DNA of 64,000 bases from Lysobacterales bacterium (GCA_016721845.1 JADKHK010000005.1:62001-126000); one strand, 5' to 3'; shown: positions 35,881 to 46,091, counted from the first letter of the stretch. Made by a program: numbers and translations. Notes: generated by a model from the sequence alone, not told the origin.

Positions 35881-36510
35881 TCACGAGGTCATGCCGGCGC
35901 GATGCGCAATCAGGGCGGCCTGGGTGCGGTCGTTGACGCCGAGCTTCTCGAAGATCGCGCTGACGTAACCTTTCACCGTGCCTTCGGTGAGATTGAGCTT
36001 GCGCCCGATTTCCTTGTTGCTGTGGCCCTCCGCGACCTGCAGCAGCACGTCGCGCTCGCGTTCGGTCAGGCGCTCGAGTCCCTGGTGACCGACGCGTCCA
36101 CGCAGCGCGGCCTCGGCGAGCGGATGCAGGTAGCGCTGTCCCTGGGCGACGGTATTGATCGCGCGGCGGATGTCCTCGCGCGCCGCGTCCTTGAGCAGAT
36201 AGCCATGGGCGCCGGCATCGAGCAGGCTCTTCACCTGTGCATGTTCGGCAAAGCTGGTGAACATCAGCACGCGCAGACTCGGTCGTGCCAGCAGTGCGCG
36301 CTTGACCAATTCGGAGGCGGGCAGGCCCGGCATCTTCAGGTCGCTGAGCAGCAAGTCCGGTTGCGTGCGTTCGAGCATGGCCAGCGCGCCATCGCCGTCG
36401 CCGGCCTCGCCGACGACATGGATCTCGTCGAAATCTTCCAAGACCGCGCGGATGCCCTCGCGCACGACGGCATGGTCGTCGACCAGCAACAGGCGGATGC
36501 TCGTGGTCAT
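35881..36510 (-). CDS. NarL/FixJ-family response regulator
   Basis: A 209-residue regulator: receiver domain with the acidic pair Asp11/Asp12 and phospho-acceptor Asp57 (LLLSDLKMPG), then a LuxR/GerE helix-turn-helix (LTEREREVLLQVAEGHSNKEIG, residues near 145-205). It is translated from ATG 36510, overlapping the sensor kinase stop, so the two form a pair. Target genes are not evident. A long open frame continues upstream inside the kinase gene and was excluded. Confidence 0.93.
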   Translation of the reverse strand: MTTSIRLLLVDDHAVVREGIRAVLEDFDEIHVVGEAGDGDGALAMLERTQPDLLLSDLKMPGLPASELVKRALLARPSLRVLMFTSFAEHAQVKSLLDAGAHGYLLKDAAREDIRRAINTVAQGQRYLHPLAEAALRGRVGHQGLERLTERERDVLLQVAEGHSNKEIGRKLNLTEGTVKGYVSAIFEKLGVNDRTQAALIAHRAGMTS

Positions 36511-38180
36511 GGCGGATTCCGGTCCTCGCGCGGCACGGCCGCTTCGATCAGGGTACCTTGCGGCGCGGCCGGGACGATGCGGAAGACGCCGCCGAGTTGC
36601 TCGACGCGCTCGCGCATGTGGCCGAGGCCAAGGCCGTCGCGACGGTCGGCCGCGATGCCCCGGCCGTTGTCGAGCACCGACAGGGTCAGCGCTCGCTCGC
36701 TGAGCTTGAGGCCGATCGTCAGCCGCGTCGCCTGCGCATGTCGCACCGCGTTCGACACCGCTTCCTGGCAGACGCGGAACAGGGCTTCCTCGCGATCGAG
36801 GCGTTGCAGTTCGTAGCTGCCGATGTTCAGAACCAGTCGGATCGACTCCGGCAGCATGCGCTTCAACAACGGGGTCAGCGCTGCCGGGAGTCCGCCCTCG
36901 CGCAGTTTTTCGAGACCGAGGAAAGCCCGCCCGGCGCGCGAAATCGTCGGCCGATTGGCATGCTTCGGCGGCGTCAGTTCGCGCAGCAGGGCACGCAATT
37001 CGGCAAAGCCGCTCTGCGCCAATTCGTGCAGGCGCAGGGCGCGCCGTTCGGCCTCGGCACTGTCCTTGCGCAACGCCTGCGGCAAGGTCTGGGTGATCAG
37101 ATTGATGCTCGACAGGATCTGGGTGACGTTGTCGTGCAGCTCGCGCGCGAGCCGCTGGCGTTCGGCCAGCACCGCGACATCGCGCGCTTCGGCAAGCAGT
37201 CGCGCATTCTCGATCGCGACCGCGAGATGGCTGGCGACGATGTCGAGGCTGGCGATGTCGAGGGCGTCGAACAGCCGGTTCGATTCGACGTTGAGCACGC
37301 CCAGGACTTCGCCGCCGAGCACGATCGGAATGGCCAATTCTGCCTGCGGCACCGGCACCTCCGGCGGCGTGATGTAGCGTGGATCGTTGCGCACGTCGTT
37401 CACGCATTGCGTACGCCCCTCGCGGACCGCCGCGCCCATGATGCCGTGCGCAATCGGGATGCGGTCTTCGTGCTGGATGCGGTCCTTGTAGTGGCCGCCG
37501 CGAATGCGGATGACCAGCACCGTCGGATCGTCAGCATCGAGCAGCGGAATGTCGATGTTCTCGAAGCCGAGCAGTTCGTGCACGGCGTCGGCGACCCGTT
37601 GCAGCACGACGTCGACATCGCTGGACGCACCCAGCGCCGCAGTGACGCGGGCGATCAGCGCGAAGCGCGCCGCACGCCGCCGTTCCTCGTCGTAGCGGCG
37701 GGCGTTGTCGATCGCTATCGCGGCGTGCCGCGCGAACACTTCGAGCAGGGCGATGTCCGATCCGGCGAACACATGCGGCGGCGAAGCGCCGATGCCGAAG
37801 AAGCCGATCAATCGCCCGCGCCAGCGGATCGGCAAGCCGACGACGCGGTTCTCGGCCAGTTCCAGCAGGGTGATGTTGGCGAGGTCGCCATAGCGCGCGA
37901 TCACCGCTTCGCCGCTGGCGAGCACGCGTCCGGCCAGGCCGATGTTGGGCCCCATCTCGGCGCCGATCTCGCCGGCCGGCATGCGGTAGGCGGCCTCGGT
38001 GCGGATGACGTTGCGCTCCGGCACATACAGGCCGATGGTGCCGTCGTCGGCGCCGATCAGCCGGCAGGCCGACTCGATCAGGCGCGTCAGCAATGGCTGC
38101 AACTCCAGTTCCGAGGACACGTCCTCGACCATCTGGCGCAGCGCATCGAGTCGGTCGCGTTCGCGGAAGTCGGCATTCAC
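36507..38180 (-). CDS. Soluble GAF-domain histidine kinase (NarX-like/HisKA_3)
   Basis: A 557-residue sensor with no membrane segment: GAF domain 1 (about 25-163), GAF domain 2 (185-330), HisKA_3 dimerisation domain with phospho-acceptor His349 (LARELHDN) and HATPase (NAVRHAQ, DNGRGIAADR, GLGLGHMRER). Signals are therefore likely cytosolic small molecules or redox/gas ligands bound in GAF. Overlaps the response regulator gene by ATGA. The nearest upstream neighbour is the convergent truC, so it is the first gene of its operon. Confidence 0.93.
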   Translation of the reverse strand: MNADFRERDRLDALRQMVEDVSSELELQPLLTRLIESACRLIGADDGTIGLYVPERNVIRTEAAYRMPAGEIGAEMGPNIGLAGRVLASGEAVIARYGDLANITLLELAENRVVGLPIRWRGRLIGFFGIGASPPHVFAGSDIALLEVFARHAAIAIDNARRYDEERRRAARFALIARVTAALGASSDVDVVLQRVADAVHELLGFENIDIPLLDADDPTVLVIRIRGGHYKDRIQHEDRIPIAHGIMGAAVREGRTQCVNDVRNDPRYITPPEVPVPQAELAIPIVLGGEVLGVLNVESNRLFDALDIASLDIVASHLAVAIENARLLAEARDVAVLAERQRLARELHDNVTQILSSINLITQTLPQALRKDSAEAERRALRLHELAQSGFAELRALLRELTPPKHANRPTISRAGRAFLGLEKLREGGLPAALTPLLKRMLPESIRLVLNIGSYELQRLDREEALFRVCQEAVSNAVRHAQATRLTIGLKLSERALTLSVLDNGRGIAADRRDGLGLGHMRERVEQLGGVFRIVPAAPQGTLIEAAVPREDRNPP

Positions 38181-38253
38181 GGCGTGATTCTAGTCGTGAC
38201 CTGCACGCGCAAGGCCTGTCGAAAGGGAGTGGAGATTTCGTCGATTCGAACGA

Positions 38254-38967
38254 TCAGATGGCGATCCCGTGCCAGCCGACCGCGTCGACGATGCGTTGGA
38301 ACTGGGGGTCGAGCGGCGCGACGAAGGCGAGGCGGTCGCCCGTCGCCGGATGCGTGAACACGAGGCGGCGCGCATGCAGCAGCAGCCGCGAGACCTGCCA
38401 TTGCGACTGGAACAGGCGGTTGTGTTCGCTGCGGCCATGGCTGGTGTCGCCGATCAGGTGATGCGAGACGTGATGGAAATGCTTGCGGATCTGGCGATAG
38501 CGCCCGGTCACGGGATCAACCGCCAGCAACGCGTAGCGCTGCTGCGGATATTTGCCGAGCGCGATCGGGACTTCGACCGTCGCCAGCCGGCGGTAACGGG
38601 TCAATGCCGGCTTCTTCGGCGAGTTCGGACGCACGTCGCCGAGCGCGTAGTCGATCTCGCCGGTCTCCGCCGGCCAGCCGCGACAGACGGCCAGATAGGT
38701 CTTCTCGACCGTGCGCGCCATGAACTGCTTGCCGAGTTCGCCGGCCGCTTCGCGCGTGCGTGCGGCGAGTACCAGGCCACTGGTCGCGCGATCGAGTCGA
38801 TGCACCAGGAACACCTCGCCGCCAACCTGGTGTCGCAATTGGTCGAGCAAATCCTCGTCGACATCGGCGGCCATGCGGCTGGCATGTGCGAGCAGTCCGG
38901 CCGGCTTGTCGACAACCAGCAGATGGTCATCGAGATGCAGCAGATCCAGCGGCTCGGTCGCGCTCAT
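38254..38967 (-). CDS. truC: tRNA pseudouridine65 synthase TruC
   Basis: A 237-residue RluA-family synthase with the catalytic motif HRLDRATSG and a C-terminal region (SQWQVSRLLLHA) like TruC, which makes pseudouridine 65 in tRNA. No S4 domain, as expected. It is the last gene of a coupled run and its ATG overlaps the preceding glycosyltransferase stop (ATGA). An RNA-modification gene in a ubiquinone/glycosyltransferase run is probably just co-transcription. Confidence 0.88.
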   Translation of the reverse strand: MSATEPLDLLHLDDHLLVVDKPAGLLAHASRMAADVDEDLLDQLRHQVGGEVFLVHRLDRATSGLVLAARTREAAGELGKQFMARTVEKTYLAVCRGWPAETGEIDYALGDVRPNSPKKPALTRYRRLATVEVPIALGKYPQQRYALLAVDPVTGRYRQIRKHFHHVSHHLIGDTSHGRSEHNRLFQSQWQVSRLLLHARRLVFTHPATGDRLAFVAPLDPQFQRIVDAVGWHGIAI

Positions 38968-40406
38968 GGCGGCCGCGTGCGGGCATGGGCCGAGAGCAGG
39001 GCGGCTTCGAAGGCCGGCATGAAACGGGCCGGATCGGTCAGCGACGAATCCGTAACCCGGCCTGGCAGGCGAGCCGACAACGCTTGGCGGCGCGGGTCGT
39101 CGCGCAGCAGATCGACGGCGCGGCGGACCAGGTCTTCATCGTTGTGCGCGATCAGTTCATCGAGACCGAGGTGCGCCAGGATCGCGAGACTGGAGCGTGT
39201 ATGCGGCAGCGTGCCGGGCCGGGTGATCACCGGCAGGCCGCCATGCAGGCAGTCGAGCGTGGTCGTGGCGCCGCTGAACACCAACGGGTCGAGCGCGACG
39301 TCGATGCCGGCCACGAGTGCGTGGTACGCCGCTTCGTCGACGCGATCGATCAGTTCGACACGCCCATGCAGGGCCGCCGGCAGAGCTGCGAGCGCGGCAC
39401 TTCGGGCACGCTGGCCGGCGACGCCGATCACGCGCAGGCGCGCTGCCGGCACCTGTTCCAGCACGCGCGCTGCGAGCGCATACAGTTTCGGAGAAGCCTT
39501 GTTGGTGGCATTGACGATGCCGAGCACGCGCGCGTCGCCCGCATCCGGACGGCGGGCCGCCGATCGTGGCGGCGGTGCGGCGCACCATTGCGGAATGTCG
39601 AGGCGCAGCGGCTGTTCGGTGCACCATGAACTCGCGTCCACCGGGTCGGTCCAGCGATCACAGACGCGGGCATCGATCGCCGCGACGCCGGTCGTGGCGA
39701 CATAGTCCAGCCAGGTCACCTGCAGCGGCGCCGGCCGGTAGGCCAGCGCGTCGAGCACGCAGCCATGGCCATGGCCGATCAGGTCGACGGCGATGTCGAC
39801 ACCGCCGCGGGCGAGCGCGATGGCGAGATCGCGCGGCGCGATGTCCTTGATCGACACATGCGCGACCTGCGGGAATCGGCGGCGGGCATCATTGATCCGG
39901 GCCTCGTCACTGGCACCGTAGAAAAATGCTGCATGACATCGCGATCGATCGTGATGCGTGGCGAGCATCGGCACGAAGCGCGCCAGCGCGGTATGTGCGT
40001 CGACGCCGAGATAGGCGATGCGTAGCGGACCGTCGCCGCGCTGTCGCTGCTGCTTGAACAATTCGGCGCGCGTCGGCACGAAGCGCTCGCCATAGCGTCG
40101 ATGCAGGGTGAGGAACAGGTCGGGGTCTTCCGGCTCGCGCAGTTTCTCGAGGATCAGCCGGTTCTGCGCGATGGTGGCGTCCTGCGGCGCCAGCATTTCC
40201 GCCTCGGCGATCGCCGCCAGCGCTTCGGCGCCGCGGCCCTGGTGCGCCAGCGTGATCGCGATCTCGGTGAGCACGCGCGGGCGCAGGCGCTCGTCCTGCG
40301 GCAATGCTCGGTAGGCATCTTCGGCGGCATCCAGTTGCCAGGAGGCGCGCAGTTGCTCGGCGTGTTCGAACGCTTCGTCGAGCACCTGCAGCGATGCCGC
40401 GCTCAT
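38964..40406 (-). CDS. SPINDLY/O-GlcNAc-transferase-like glycosyltransferase
   Basis: About 480 residues. N-terminal two to three TPR-like helical pairs (residues 1-100), then a GT41-like catalytic core: [51 protein letters not shown] and the sugar-nucleotide region [22 protein letters not shown]. This resembles bacterial SPINDLY-family enzymes that attach sugars to proteins. Start ATG 40406 overlaps the ubiB stop; a longer frame to 40460 lies inside ubiB. Acceptor unknown. Confidence 0.82.
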   Translation of the reverse strand: MSAASLQVLDEAFEHAEQLRASWQLDAAEDAYRALPQDERLRPRVLTEIAITLAHQGRGAEALAAIAEAEMLAPQDATIAQNRLILEKLREPEDPDLFLTLHRRYGERFVPTRAELFKQQRQRGDGPLRIAYLGVDAHTALARFVPMLATHHDRSRCHAAFFYGASDEARINDARRRFPQVAHVSIKDIAPRDLAIALARGGVDIAVDLIGHGHGCVLDALAYRPAPLQVTWLDYVATTGVAAIDARVCDRWTDPVDASSWCTEQPLRLDIPQWCAAPPPRSAARRPDAGDARVLGIVNATNKASPKLYALAARVLEQVPAARLRVIGVAGQRARSAALAALPAALHGRVELIDRVDEAAYHALVAGIDVALDPLVFSGATTTLDCLHGGLPVITRPGTLPHTRSSLAILAHLGLDELIAHNDEDLVRRAVDLLRDDPRRQALSARLPGRVTDSSLTDPARFMPAFEAALLSAHARTRPP

Positions 40407-42061
40407 CGGCTGCGCAAGGCCGCGACAAAGGCCATCACGCCCCCGGTCAGCGCGATCCACAGCCCGGCTGGCTGGCCGAACCAGTGCGTGCCACCGGCTT
40501 CCAGCGCATACAGCAGGGTCGCGGCGATCAGCAACGCGGCACCGATCACCGCCCAGACCACGCGACGCTGACCGCGTTCGGAGACATCGGCGAGACGCCG
40601 CAGGTCTTCCGAGCGGATGTGCGAACGGGCTTCACCATCCACCGCCTGGCGCAACCAGGTGTGCAGCAGGCGCGGCAGTTCGGGGGCCTGTTCGAGGATT
40701 TCCGGCAGGCGGTCGCGGAAGCGGTCGCGCAATTCATTCAGGCCATAACGCTTGCCCATCAGGTCGGCGAGCACGGGTTGCGCCACCGCCCAGATATCGA
40801 GCTTCGGGTGCAGCAGGCGACCGACGCCTTCGACGTTCAGCAGCGTCTTCTGCAACAACAGCAACTGCGGCTGGATCGTCAATTCGTAGCGATGCGCGAG
40901 CTTGAACAGCTTCACGACGACTTCGCCGATCGAGATTTCCGCCAGCGGCCGCGTGAAATAGGGCTCGCAGACCGAACGCACGGCGGCTTCGAGTTCGTCG
41001 ATGCGGACATGCGCGGGCATCCAGCCGGCCTCGAGATGCAGCTCGGCCACGCGCCGATAATCGCGCTCGAACATGGCGCGGAAATTCTCGGCGAGGTGGC
41101 GCAGGTCGGCATCGGGCAGGGCACCCATGATGCCGAAGTCGAGCGCGATGAAGCGCGGATCGTCCTTGCGCGTCAGGTCGACCCAGATGTTGCCGGGATG
41201 CGCATCGGCGTGGAAGAAGTTGTCGCGGAACACCTGGGTGTAGAACAGGCGCACGCCCTTCTCGGCGAGCTTGATGCGATCGATGCCGGCCTTGTCGATC
41301 TCGGCGAGATTGTCGGACGGGATGCCGCGCACGCGCTCGAGCGTCAGCACGCGTTGCTTCGACCAGTCCCAATAGACGCGTGGCACGTACAAGTCCGGCG
41401 AATTCTCGAAATTGCGTCGCAGCAGGCTGGCGTTCGCGCCTTCGCGTTGCAGGTCAACCTCGCCGCGCAAGGTGCGCTCGATCTCGGCGACGATCTCGCG
41501 CGGCTGCAGCTTGTCGGCGCGAGCGGAGGCATGGCGTTCGAACAATGCGGCGAGGGCCTTGAGCAGGGCGAGGTCAGCGGTGATGCGTTGTTCGATGCCC
41601 GGGCGCAGCACCTTGATCACCACCTCGCTGCCATCCGGCAGTTCCGCGGCATGCACTTGCGCGATCGAGGCCGAGGCCAGCGGCTCGACCTCGAAACGGC
41701 GGAACAGGCGATCGATCGGCTGACCGAGTTCCGCCTCGATCACCCGCTGCGCCTCGACGCCCGGGAACGGTGCGACGCGGTCCTGCAGCAGGGTCAGTTC
41801 CTCGGCGATGTCGTTCGGCAACAGATCGCGTCGGGTCGACAGGATCTGCCCGAACTTCACGAACAGCGGGCCGAGTTCCTGCAACGCCAGTCGCAAGCGG
41901 GCGCCGCGCGACAGCGCGGCCAGATCGCCGCGCGGGGCTGGAATGAAGCCGCGCAGCCAGCGCAGCAGGCGCAGGCCGGGCAACAGATCGAGCAATTCGT
42001 CGAGGCGGTAGCGCGCCAGCGTCGTGCCGATGCCGATCAGCCGGAATGCAGCACGACTCAT
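40403..42061 (-). CDS. ubiB: UbiB, ABC1/AarF-family atypical kinase for ubiquinone synthesis
   Basis: A 552-residue membrane-associated ADCK/UbiB protein with the KxGQ motif ([11 protein letters not shown]), the Ala-rich nucleotide loop ASASIAQVH, the VIKVLRPG lysine and the [16 protein letters not shown] catalytic residues. It supports ubiquinone synthesis under aerobiosis. Two C-terminal transmembrane helices anchor it. Starts at 42061 overlapping ubiJ and is followed, by ATGA overlap, by the glycosyltransferase gene. Confidence 0.95.
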   Translation of the reverse strand: MSRAAFRLIGIGTTLARYRLDELLDLLPGLRLLRWLRGFIPAPRGDLAALSRGARLRLALQELGPLFVKFGQILSTRRDLLPNDIAEELTLLQDRVAPFPGVEAQRVIEAELGQPIDRLFRRFEVEPLASASIAQVHAAELPDGSEVVIKVLRPGIEQRITADLALLKALAALFERHASARADKLQPREIVAEIERTLRGEVDLQREGANASLLRRNFENSPDLYVPRVYWDWSKQRVLTLERVRGIPSDNLAEIDKAGIDRIKLAEKGVRLFYTQVFRDNFFHADAHPGNIWVDLTRKDDPRFIALDFGIMGALPDADLRHLAENFRAMFERDYRRVAELHLEAGWMPAHVRIDELEAAVRSVCEPYFTRPLAEISIGEVVVKLFKLAHRYELTIQPQLLLLQKTLLNVEGVGRLLHPKLDIWAVAQPVLADLMGKRYGLNELRDRFRDRLPEILEQAPELPRLLHTWLRQAVDGEARSHIRSEDLRRLADVSERGQRRVVWAVIGAALLIAATLLYALEAGGTHWFGQPAGLWIALTGGVMAFVAALRSR

Positions 42062-42687
42062 GCACGTGCCTTGGCGATGCGATTCAGCCGTGCATCGAGA
42101 CGATCGACGCCATCACGGAGGTGATCGACCTCGTCCGCGAATGCAGCGAGTTCCTCACGCGTCGCGACGTCCCGGCTCTCTTCGCGCAAATACTCGGACG
42201 TGGTTTCGGCGAACGAGGTCGCGCCCGATCGCGCCGCGCGCAAGCCCTCGGCGAGCGCACGACCAATCTGCGGACCGAGCACGGGTCCGAGATGGCGCGC
42301 GAACGCGGCGTCCCAGTCCGGGGCAAAGCGTTTCGCGATCTGCTCGACTCGGCGCAGCAGCTCGGCATCGCCGGAGATGTTCACGCGCCCCACCGGCAGG
42401 CTGCCTTTGGCTTCCGGGCGCAGCAGGCCGATCAGGCCGGACAGCGTGGTCGCCAGCGACAAATCGGACTCGCCGCGGTTCGGACCGACCTTGAGGGCGC
42501 CCTGTTCGACCGACAGGCGCAGCGACCACTGCGGCGCCGACCAGGTCAGTGCGATCGAACGGCCTTCGAGCGTGGCGAGATCGGCGTGCAGGTCGGGATC
42601 GATGCGCGCGGCGAGATTCAACACGGTTTCGAGCACGGCGCCGAGGCGGGCACGCAATGGGGACAGCGAATCGGGCGTCGGGTTCAT
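42058..42687 (-). CDS. ubiJ: UbiJ, SCP2-domain ubiquinone accessory factor
   Basis: A 209-residue protein with an N-terminal SCP2 sterol-carrier-like domain (residues 15-110) and a C-terminal coiled region (160-205), as in UbiJ, the lipid-binding member of the UbiI-UbiK complex. Its overlap with ubiB reproduces the classic ubiJ-ubiB neighbour pair; ubiE, usually upstream, is not present here, where a GDSL hydrolase comes first (9 bases away). Confidence 0.9.
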   Translation of the reverse strand: MNPTPDSLSPLRARLGAVLETVLNLAARIDPDLHADLATLEGRSIALTWSAPQWSLRLSVEQGALKVGPNRGESDLSLATTLSGLIGLLRPEAKGSLPVGRVNISGDAELLRRVEQIAKRFAPDWDAAFARHLGPVLGPQIGRALAEGLRAARSGATSFAETTSEYLREESRDVATREELAAFADEVDHLRDGVDRLDARLNRIAKARA

Positions 42688-42696
42688 CGTTGCAGT

Positions 42697-43296
42697 TTAG
42701 CCGGGCCCGGCCACCGGCAGCGTGTGCACGATGTCGTCGACCCAGCGCGTGTACATCGCGGCCGAGGGATGCAGGCCGTCGTCGGCAAGCATGTCCGGAT
42801 CACCGCCGCGATCGCGCGAGGTCGGCGTGATGTCGATGTAGCGCACGCCGCGTGCCTCGCTCACCGCGCGCGCGGCGGCATTGAAGGCATCGATCTCGCG
42901 GCCGATGCGGGCGCGGCCACGGCCATCACGCGCCGCGAACGCCGTCACGCCCCAGTCCGGGATCGACACGACGAACGCGCGCTTCGCGTCGCCGCCGGCC
43001 AGCGCGACAGAGCGATCCAGCAGCACGCGGAACTCGGCCGCGTAGTTCGCGACCGTGCGCCCGCGATACTGGTTGTTGACGCCAATCAGCAAGGACACGC
43101 GGTCGTAGACCGAGGCGAGCCCGGCGGCATCGATCGCCAGCGCCAGCTCGTCGGTCGTCCAGCCGGTCTGAGCCACGATCGTTGGTGCGGCCCAGCCCAA
43201 CCGGGTCGCCAACTGTGCCGGCCAGCGCCCCGATGCCGGCACGCCTTCGCCGATCGTGTACGAGTCGCCGAGGGCGAGATAGGGCGGTGCGCTCAC
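42697..43296 (-). CDS. SGNH/GDSL hydrolase
   Basis: A 199-residue cytosolic (no leader) GDSL esterase/lipase: block I GDSYTIGEG, block III GVNNQYRG and block V DDGLHPSAA with the catalytic Asp/His. Starts at GTG 43296 within the stop of the aminotransferase gene (GTGA overlap). Substrate unknown. Confidence 0.88.
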   Translation of the reverse strand: MSAPPYLALGDSYTIGEGVPASGRWPAQLATRLGWAAPTIVAQTGWTTDELALAIDAAGLASVYDRVSLLIGVNNQYRGRTVANYAAEFRVLLDRSVALAGGDAKRAFVVSIPDWGVTAFAARDGRGRARIGREIDAFNAAARAVSEARGVRYIDITPTSRDRGGDPDMLADDGLHPSAAMYTRWVDDIVHTLPVAGPG

Positions 43297-44537
43297 GCCA
43301 CCGCCATGTGCAGGTGGGCCTGCTGCGATGCCCGTTCGAGCGCACGCTCGATGCGGGCGAACACGTCGTCGACGAGTTCGGCCTGCGGCAGCAAGGTGAG
43401 CCGGAAGTGGGTGCGATACGGTACGTTGAAGCTGCTGCCGGGCACCAGCAGCACGTCCTCGGATTCGAGCAGCTCGAGTGCGAAGCGATGGTCGTCGAAG
43501 CTCGGCAGCAGGGTCGTGTCGACGCCCGGGAATGCGTACAGCGCGCCGGTCGGCTGCACCAGGTTCAGGAACCGGCTGCGTGCACAGGCCTCGACGACGG
43601 CGCGCCGGGTTTCATGCAAGCGGCCGCCGGGTGCGGTAAGCGCAGCGATGGTGTTCGGGCCGAACAGCGCCGGCTGAATTGTCCATTGCGCGGTGACGTT
43701 GCTGCACAGGCGCAAGGCGGCCAGCAGGTCGAGGGCGTGGCGATAGTCCTGCGCGCGCTTCAGGTATCCGGACAGGCTCAGCCAGCCAACGCGCCAGCCG
43801 CAGGCCCGATGCACCTTGGACAGCCCGGAAAACGTCAGGCAGACGGTTTCGGTGGCGACGGTCGCCATCGGCACGAACTCGGCGCCGTCGTACAGAATCT
43901 CGTCGTAGATCTCGTCGGCCATCACCACCAGACGATGGCGCGCGGCGAGTTCCGCAATCTGTTCGAGCAGCGCGCGCGGGTAGACCGCGCCGGTCGGGTT
44001 GTTCGGGTTGATCACCACGATCGCGCGCGTGCGCGGCGTGATGCGCGACTCGATGTCGGCGATCTCCGGCACGAAGCCGTTGCCGGGCTTGCAGGGGTAA
44101 TGCACGGCATTGCCGCCATTGAGGATCACCGCTGCGGTCCACAACGGATAGTCGGGCGAGGGCACCAGCACCTCGTCGCCGGGATTGAGCAGGCCGCGCA
44201 GGGCGAGGTCGATCAGTTCGGACACGCCATTGCCGACGAAGACGCCATCCGGCGAGGCATTCGGCGCACCGCGCGCGATCTCGCGCATCGCAATCGCTTC
44301 GCGCGCCGCGGCCAGACCTTGCTGGTGGCAGTAAGGATCGGACTTCGGCAGATTGTCGCGGATTGCTTCGCGCAGGTGGGTCGGCGTATCGAAGCCGAAC
44401 AGGCCCGGATTGCCGATGTTGAGCTTCACGATGTGCCGGCCCTGTTGCTCCAGTTCCAGTGCTCGCCGGGCCAGTTCGCCGCGGATCTCGTAGCGGACTT
44501 CAGTCAGGCGCGTGGCGGTTTCGATCTGGTGCGACAT
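43293..44537 (-). CDS. alaA: Alanine-type aminotransferase AlaA
   Basis: A 414-residue PLP fold-type I enzyme, glutamate-pyruvate transaminase. SPDYPLWTAAVILNGG, NPNNPTGAVYP and the PLP-lysine motif FSGLSKVHRACGWRVGW match AlaA closely. The ATG at 44537 matches the AlaA N-terminus MSHQIE-like start; an 80-residue upstream extension in frame is rejected. It heads a two-gene coupled run with the GDSL hydrolase. Confidence 0.93.
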   Translation of the reverse strand: MSHQIETATRLTEVRYEIRGELARRALELEQQGRHIVKLNIGNPGLFGFDTPTHLREAIRDNLPKSDPYCHQQGLAAAREAIAMREIARGAPNASPDGVFVGNGVSELIDLALRGLLNPGDEVLVPSPDYPLWTAAVILNGGNAVHYPCKPGNGFVPEIADIESRITPRTRAIVVINPNNPTGAVYPRALLEQIAELAARHRLVVMADEIYDEILYDGAEFVPMATVATETVCLTFSGLSKVHRACGWRVGWLSLSGYLKRAQDYRHALDLLAALRLCSNVTAQWTIQPALFGPNTIAALTAPGGRLHETRRAVVEACARSRFLNLVQPTGALYAFPGVDTTLLPSFDDHRFALELLESEDVLLVPGSSFNVPYRTHFRLTLLPQAELVDDVFARIERALERASQQAHLHMAVA

Positions 44538-44786
44538 GGCGGGCTCGTGATGGCGTGCAATGGCCGGATCGTAACCAAGCGCCCACCGAGTGCGTGATCC
44601 AGCCGCGCCGAAAACCCCGCCGTCGCTGAACTGCCCGCAGATTGCCCGCCCGCGCCGTGACCGCTTCGGGACCCAACTCTCGTCACCCATGACCGATGGC
44701 GGGAAACCTTCCGCCACCCGGCTGCATCTGAACAGCAGGCAACACGCTGGCGAGCATGACTTCAGGCCCATAGCCACCCTGTTTGT

Positions 44787-44820
44787 TGGTGTTATAGTTG
44801 CCTACAACACCAGAGGAGAA
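44787..44820 (+). promoter_or_regulatory. Putative promoter/operator and ribosome site for a small gene and RND adaptor
   Basis: Perfect 7-bp arms TGGTGTT (44787-44793) and AACACCA (44806-44812) with a 12-base spacer; TATAGT (44793-44798) inside it could be a -10 box, but no good -35 was found at 17-18 bases, hinting at an activator-dependent promoter. The Shine-Dalgarno AGGAG (44814-44818) is 6 bases from the ATG. The rest of the 44538-44824 gap shows nothing else. Confidence 0.5.
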
Positions 44821-44824
44821 CGCC

Positions 44825-44953
44825 ATGAACACGTTTGAGAAGGTCCTGTTCGACGCCCTGATGGACGTGATGGACAAGGTCTGGCACGACACCGAAATCG
44901 AGGCCCGCTCGGCGGCCGACGTCGCCAACGACACCGATGCCGAGTATCGCTGA
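44825..44953 (+). CDS. Small 42-residue protein of unknown function
   Basis: A complete small frame (MNTFEKVLFDALMDVMDKVW, then an acidic tail ending EYR) with the best ribosome-binding site in the area (AGAGGAGAA). Composition is acidic and helical; no cysteine or membrane segment. The RND adaptor gene starts one base after its stop, so the pair is probably co-translated, and the small protein may be a leader or partner of that gene. No family recognised. Confidence 0.6.
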   Translation: MNTFEKVLFDALMDVMDKVWHDTEIEARSAADVANDTDAEYR

Positions 44954-44954
44954 T

Positions 44955-46046
44955 ATGCGCAAGCTGCTGATTTCCATTGCGATTGTGGCTGCTTTCGGCC
45001 TGGGCCTGAGCGGCTGCAGCCAGAGTGATGCCAAGGCGACCACGGCAGCCGAAGGCGCCGACTCGGCCATCGCGGTGGAAACCGTGCAGCCGAAGCGTGG
45101 CGAACTGGTGCGCGTGTTCTCGGGCACTGCAACCTTGGCCGCCGAACGCGCTGCGAATCTGGTCAGCGAGAACGGCGGCGAAGTTCTGAAGATTTATGTC
45201 GAGGAAGGTGATCGCGTGGCCGCCGGCCAGGTGCTGGCCCGCATCGATGGCGAACGTGCCCGGCTCGCCCTAGCGCAGACCGCCAGTGTCGCCAAGCGCC
45301 TCGACCATGAGGCCCAACGCGCCGACCAGTTGCTGGACAAGCACATGATCGCGGCCGATGCCGTCGAGCGCGCTCGCTTCGAGCGCGACGCGCAGCGCGC
45401 CGCGGTCGACCTGGCCGCACTCAGCCTGAGCAAGAGCGAGATCCGCGCGCCCTATGCTGGCGTGATCACGCGCCGCCACATCAAATCGGGCCAATGGCTG
45501 GCACCGAACGGTCTGGCCTTCGAGATCGCCGATTTCGACGATCTGGTCGCCGACGTGCCGGTGCCGGAAAAGGAACTGGCGGGTTTGCGTGCAGGCCAGC
45601 CGGTCGCGGTCACGGCCGATGCGTTCCGCGAGGGTGAATTTCTCGGTCAGGTCGAACGCATTGGTGCCATCGTCGACGCGGCCAGCGGCACGGCGAATGT
45701 GCGCATCGACGTCACCGAAGCCGACACGCCGTTGCGTCCGGGTCAGTTCGTGCGCATCGCGATCGAACGCGAACGCATTGCCGATGCCCTGCTGCTGCCG
45801 AAGTCGGCCCTGCTGATGGACGGTCGCCAGCCGGAGGTGTTCACGGTCGCGGCCGGCAAGGCCCACCGTCAGCCGGTAGTGCTGGGCGGCGAGCAGGATG
45901 GTTGGGTGCAGTTGCTGGGCGGACTCGCCGAAGGCACGCATGTCGTGAGCCTCGGCCAGTCGCAGTTGAGCGAGGGTGATGCAGTCACGATCGTCAATCG
46001 CACCGCCGCGAACGTCTCACCCGCTGCGGCCCGCAGCGCACCGTAA
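44955..46046 (+). CDS. RND efflux periplasmic adaptor (membrane fusion) lipoprotein
   Basis: A 363-residue adaptor. The leader ends in a lipobox (LSGC, Cys21), so it is lipid-anchored. The order is biotinyl-lipoyl half (GGEVLKIYVEEGDRVAAGQVLARI), alpha-hairpin (residues about 95-150), second lipoyl half (IRAPYAGVITRRHIKSGQW), beta-barrel and membrane-proximal domain (LLPKSALLM). It should bridge an RND pump and an outer-membrane channel, but neither gene follows: the terminator at 46063 ends the transcript. Start ATG 44955 overlaps no gene but trails the small gene by one base. Confidence 0.9.
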   Translation: MRKLLISIAIVAAFGLGLSGCSQSDAKATTAAEGADSAIAVETVQPKRGELVRVFSGTATLAAERAANLVSENGGEVLKIYVEEGDRVAAGQVLARIDGERARLALAQTASVAKRLDHEAQRADQLLDKHMIAADAVERARFERDAQRAAVDLAALSLSKSEIRAPYAGVITRRHIKSGQWLAPNGLAFEIADFDDLVADVPVPEKELAGLRAGQPVAVTADAFREGEFLGQVERIGAIVDAASGTANVRIDVTEADTPLRPGQFVRIAIERERIADALLLPKSALLMDGRQPEVFTVAAGKAHRQPVVLGGEQDGWVQLLGGLAEGTHVVSLGQSQLSEGDAVTIVNRTAANVSPAAARSAP

Positions 46047-46062
46047 GTCTCCCCCAGGCCGC

Positions 46063-46091
46063 GGGCACAGGGATCGTGCCCTAGGCTTTTT
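46063..46091 (+). terminator. Rho-independent terminator after the RND adaptor
   Basis: GGGCAC (46063-46068) pairs with GTGCCC (46076-46081), then GGCTTTTT ends the signal at 46091. It lies 17 bases after the adaptor stop and overlaps the end of the convergent DUF4345 gene. Confidence 0.75.
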
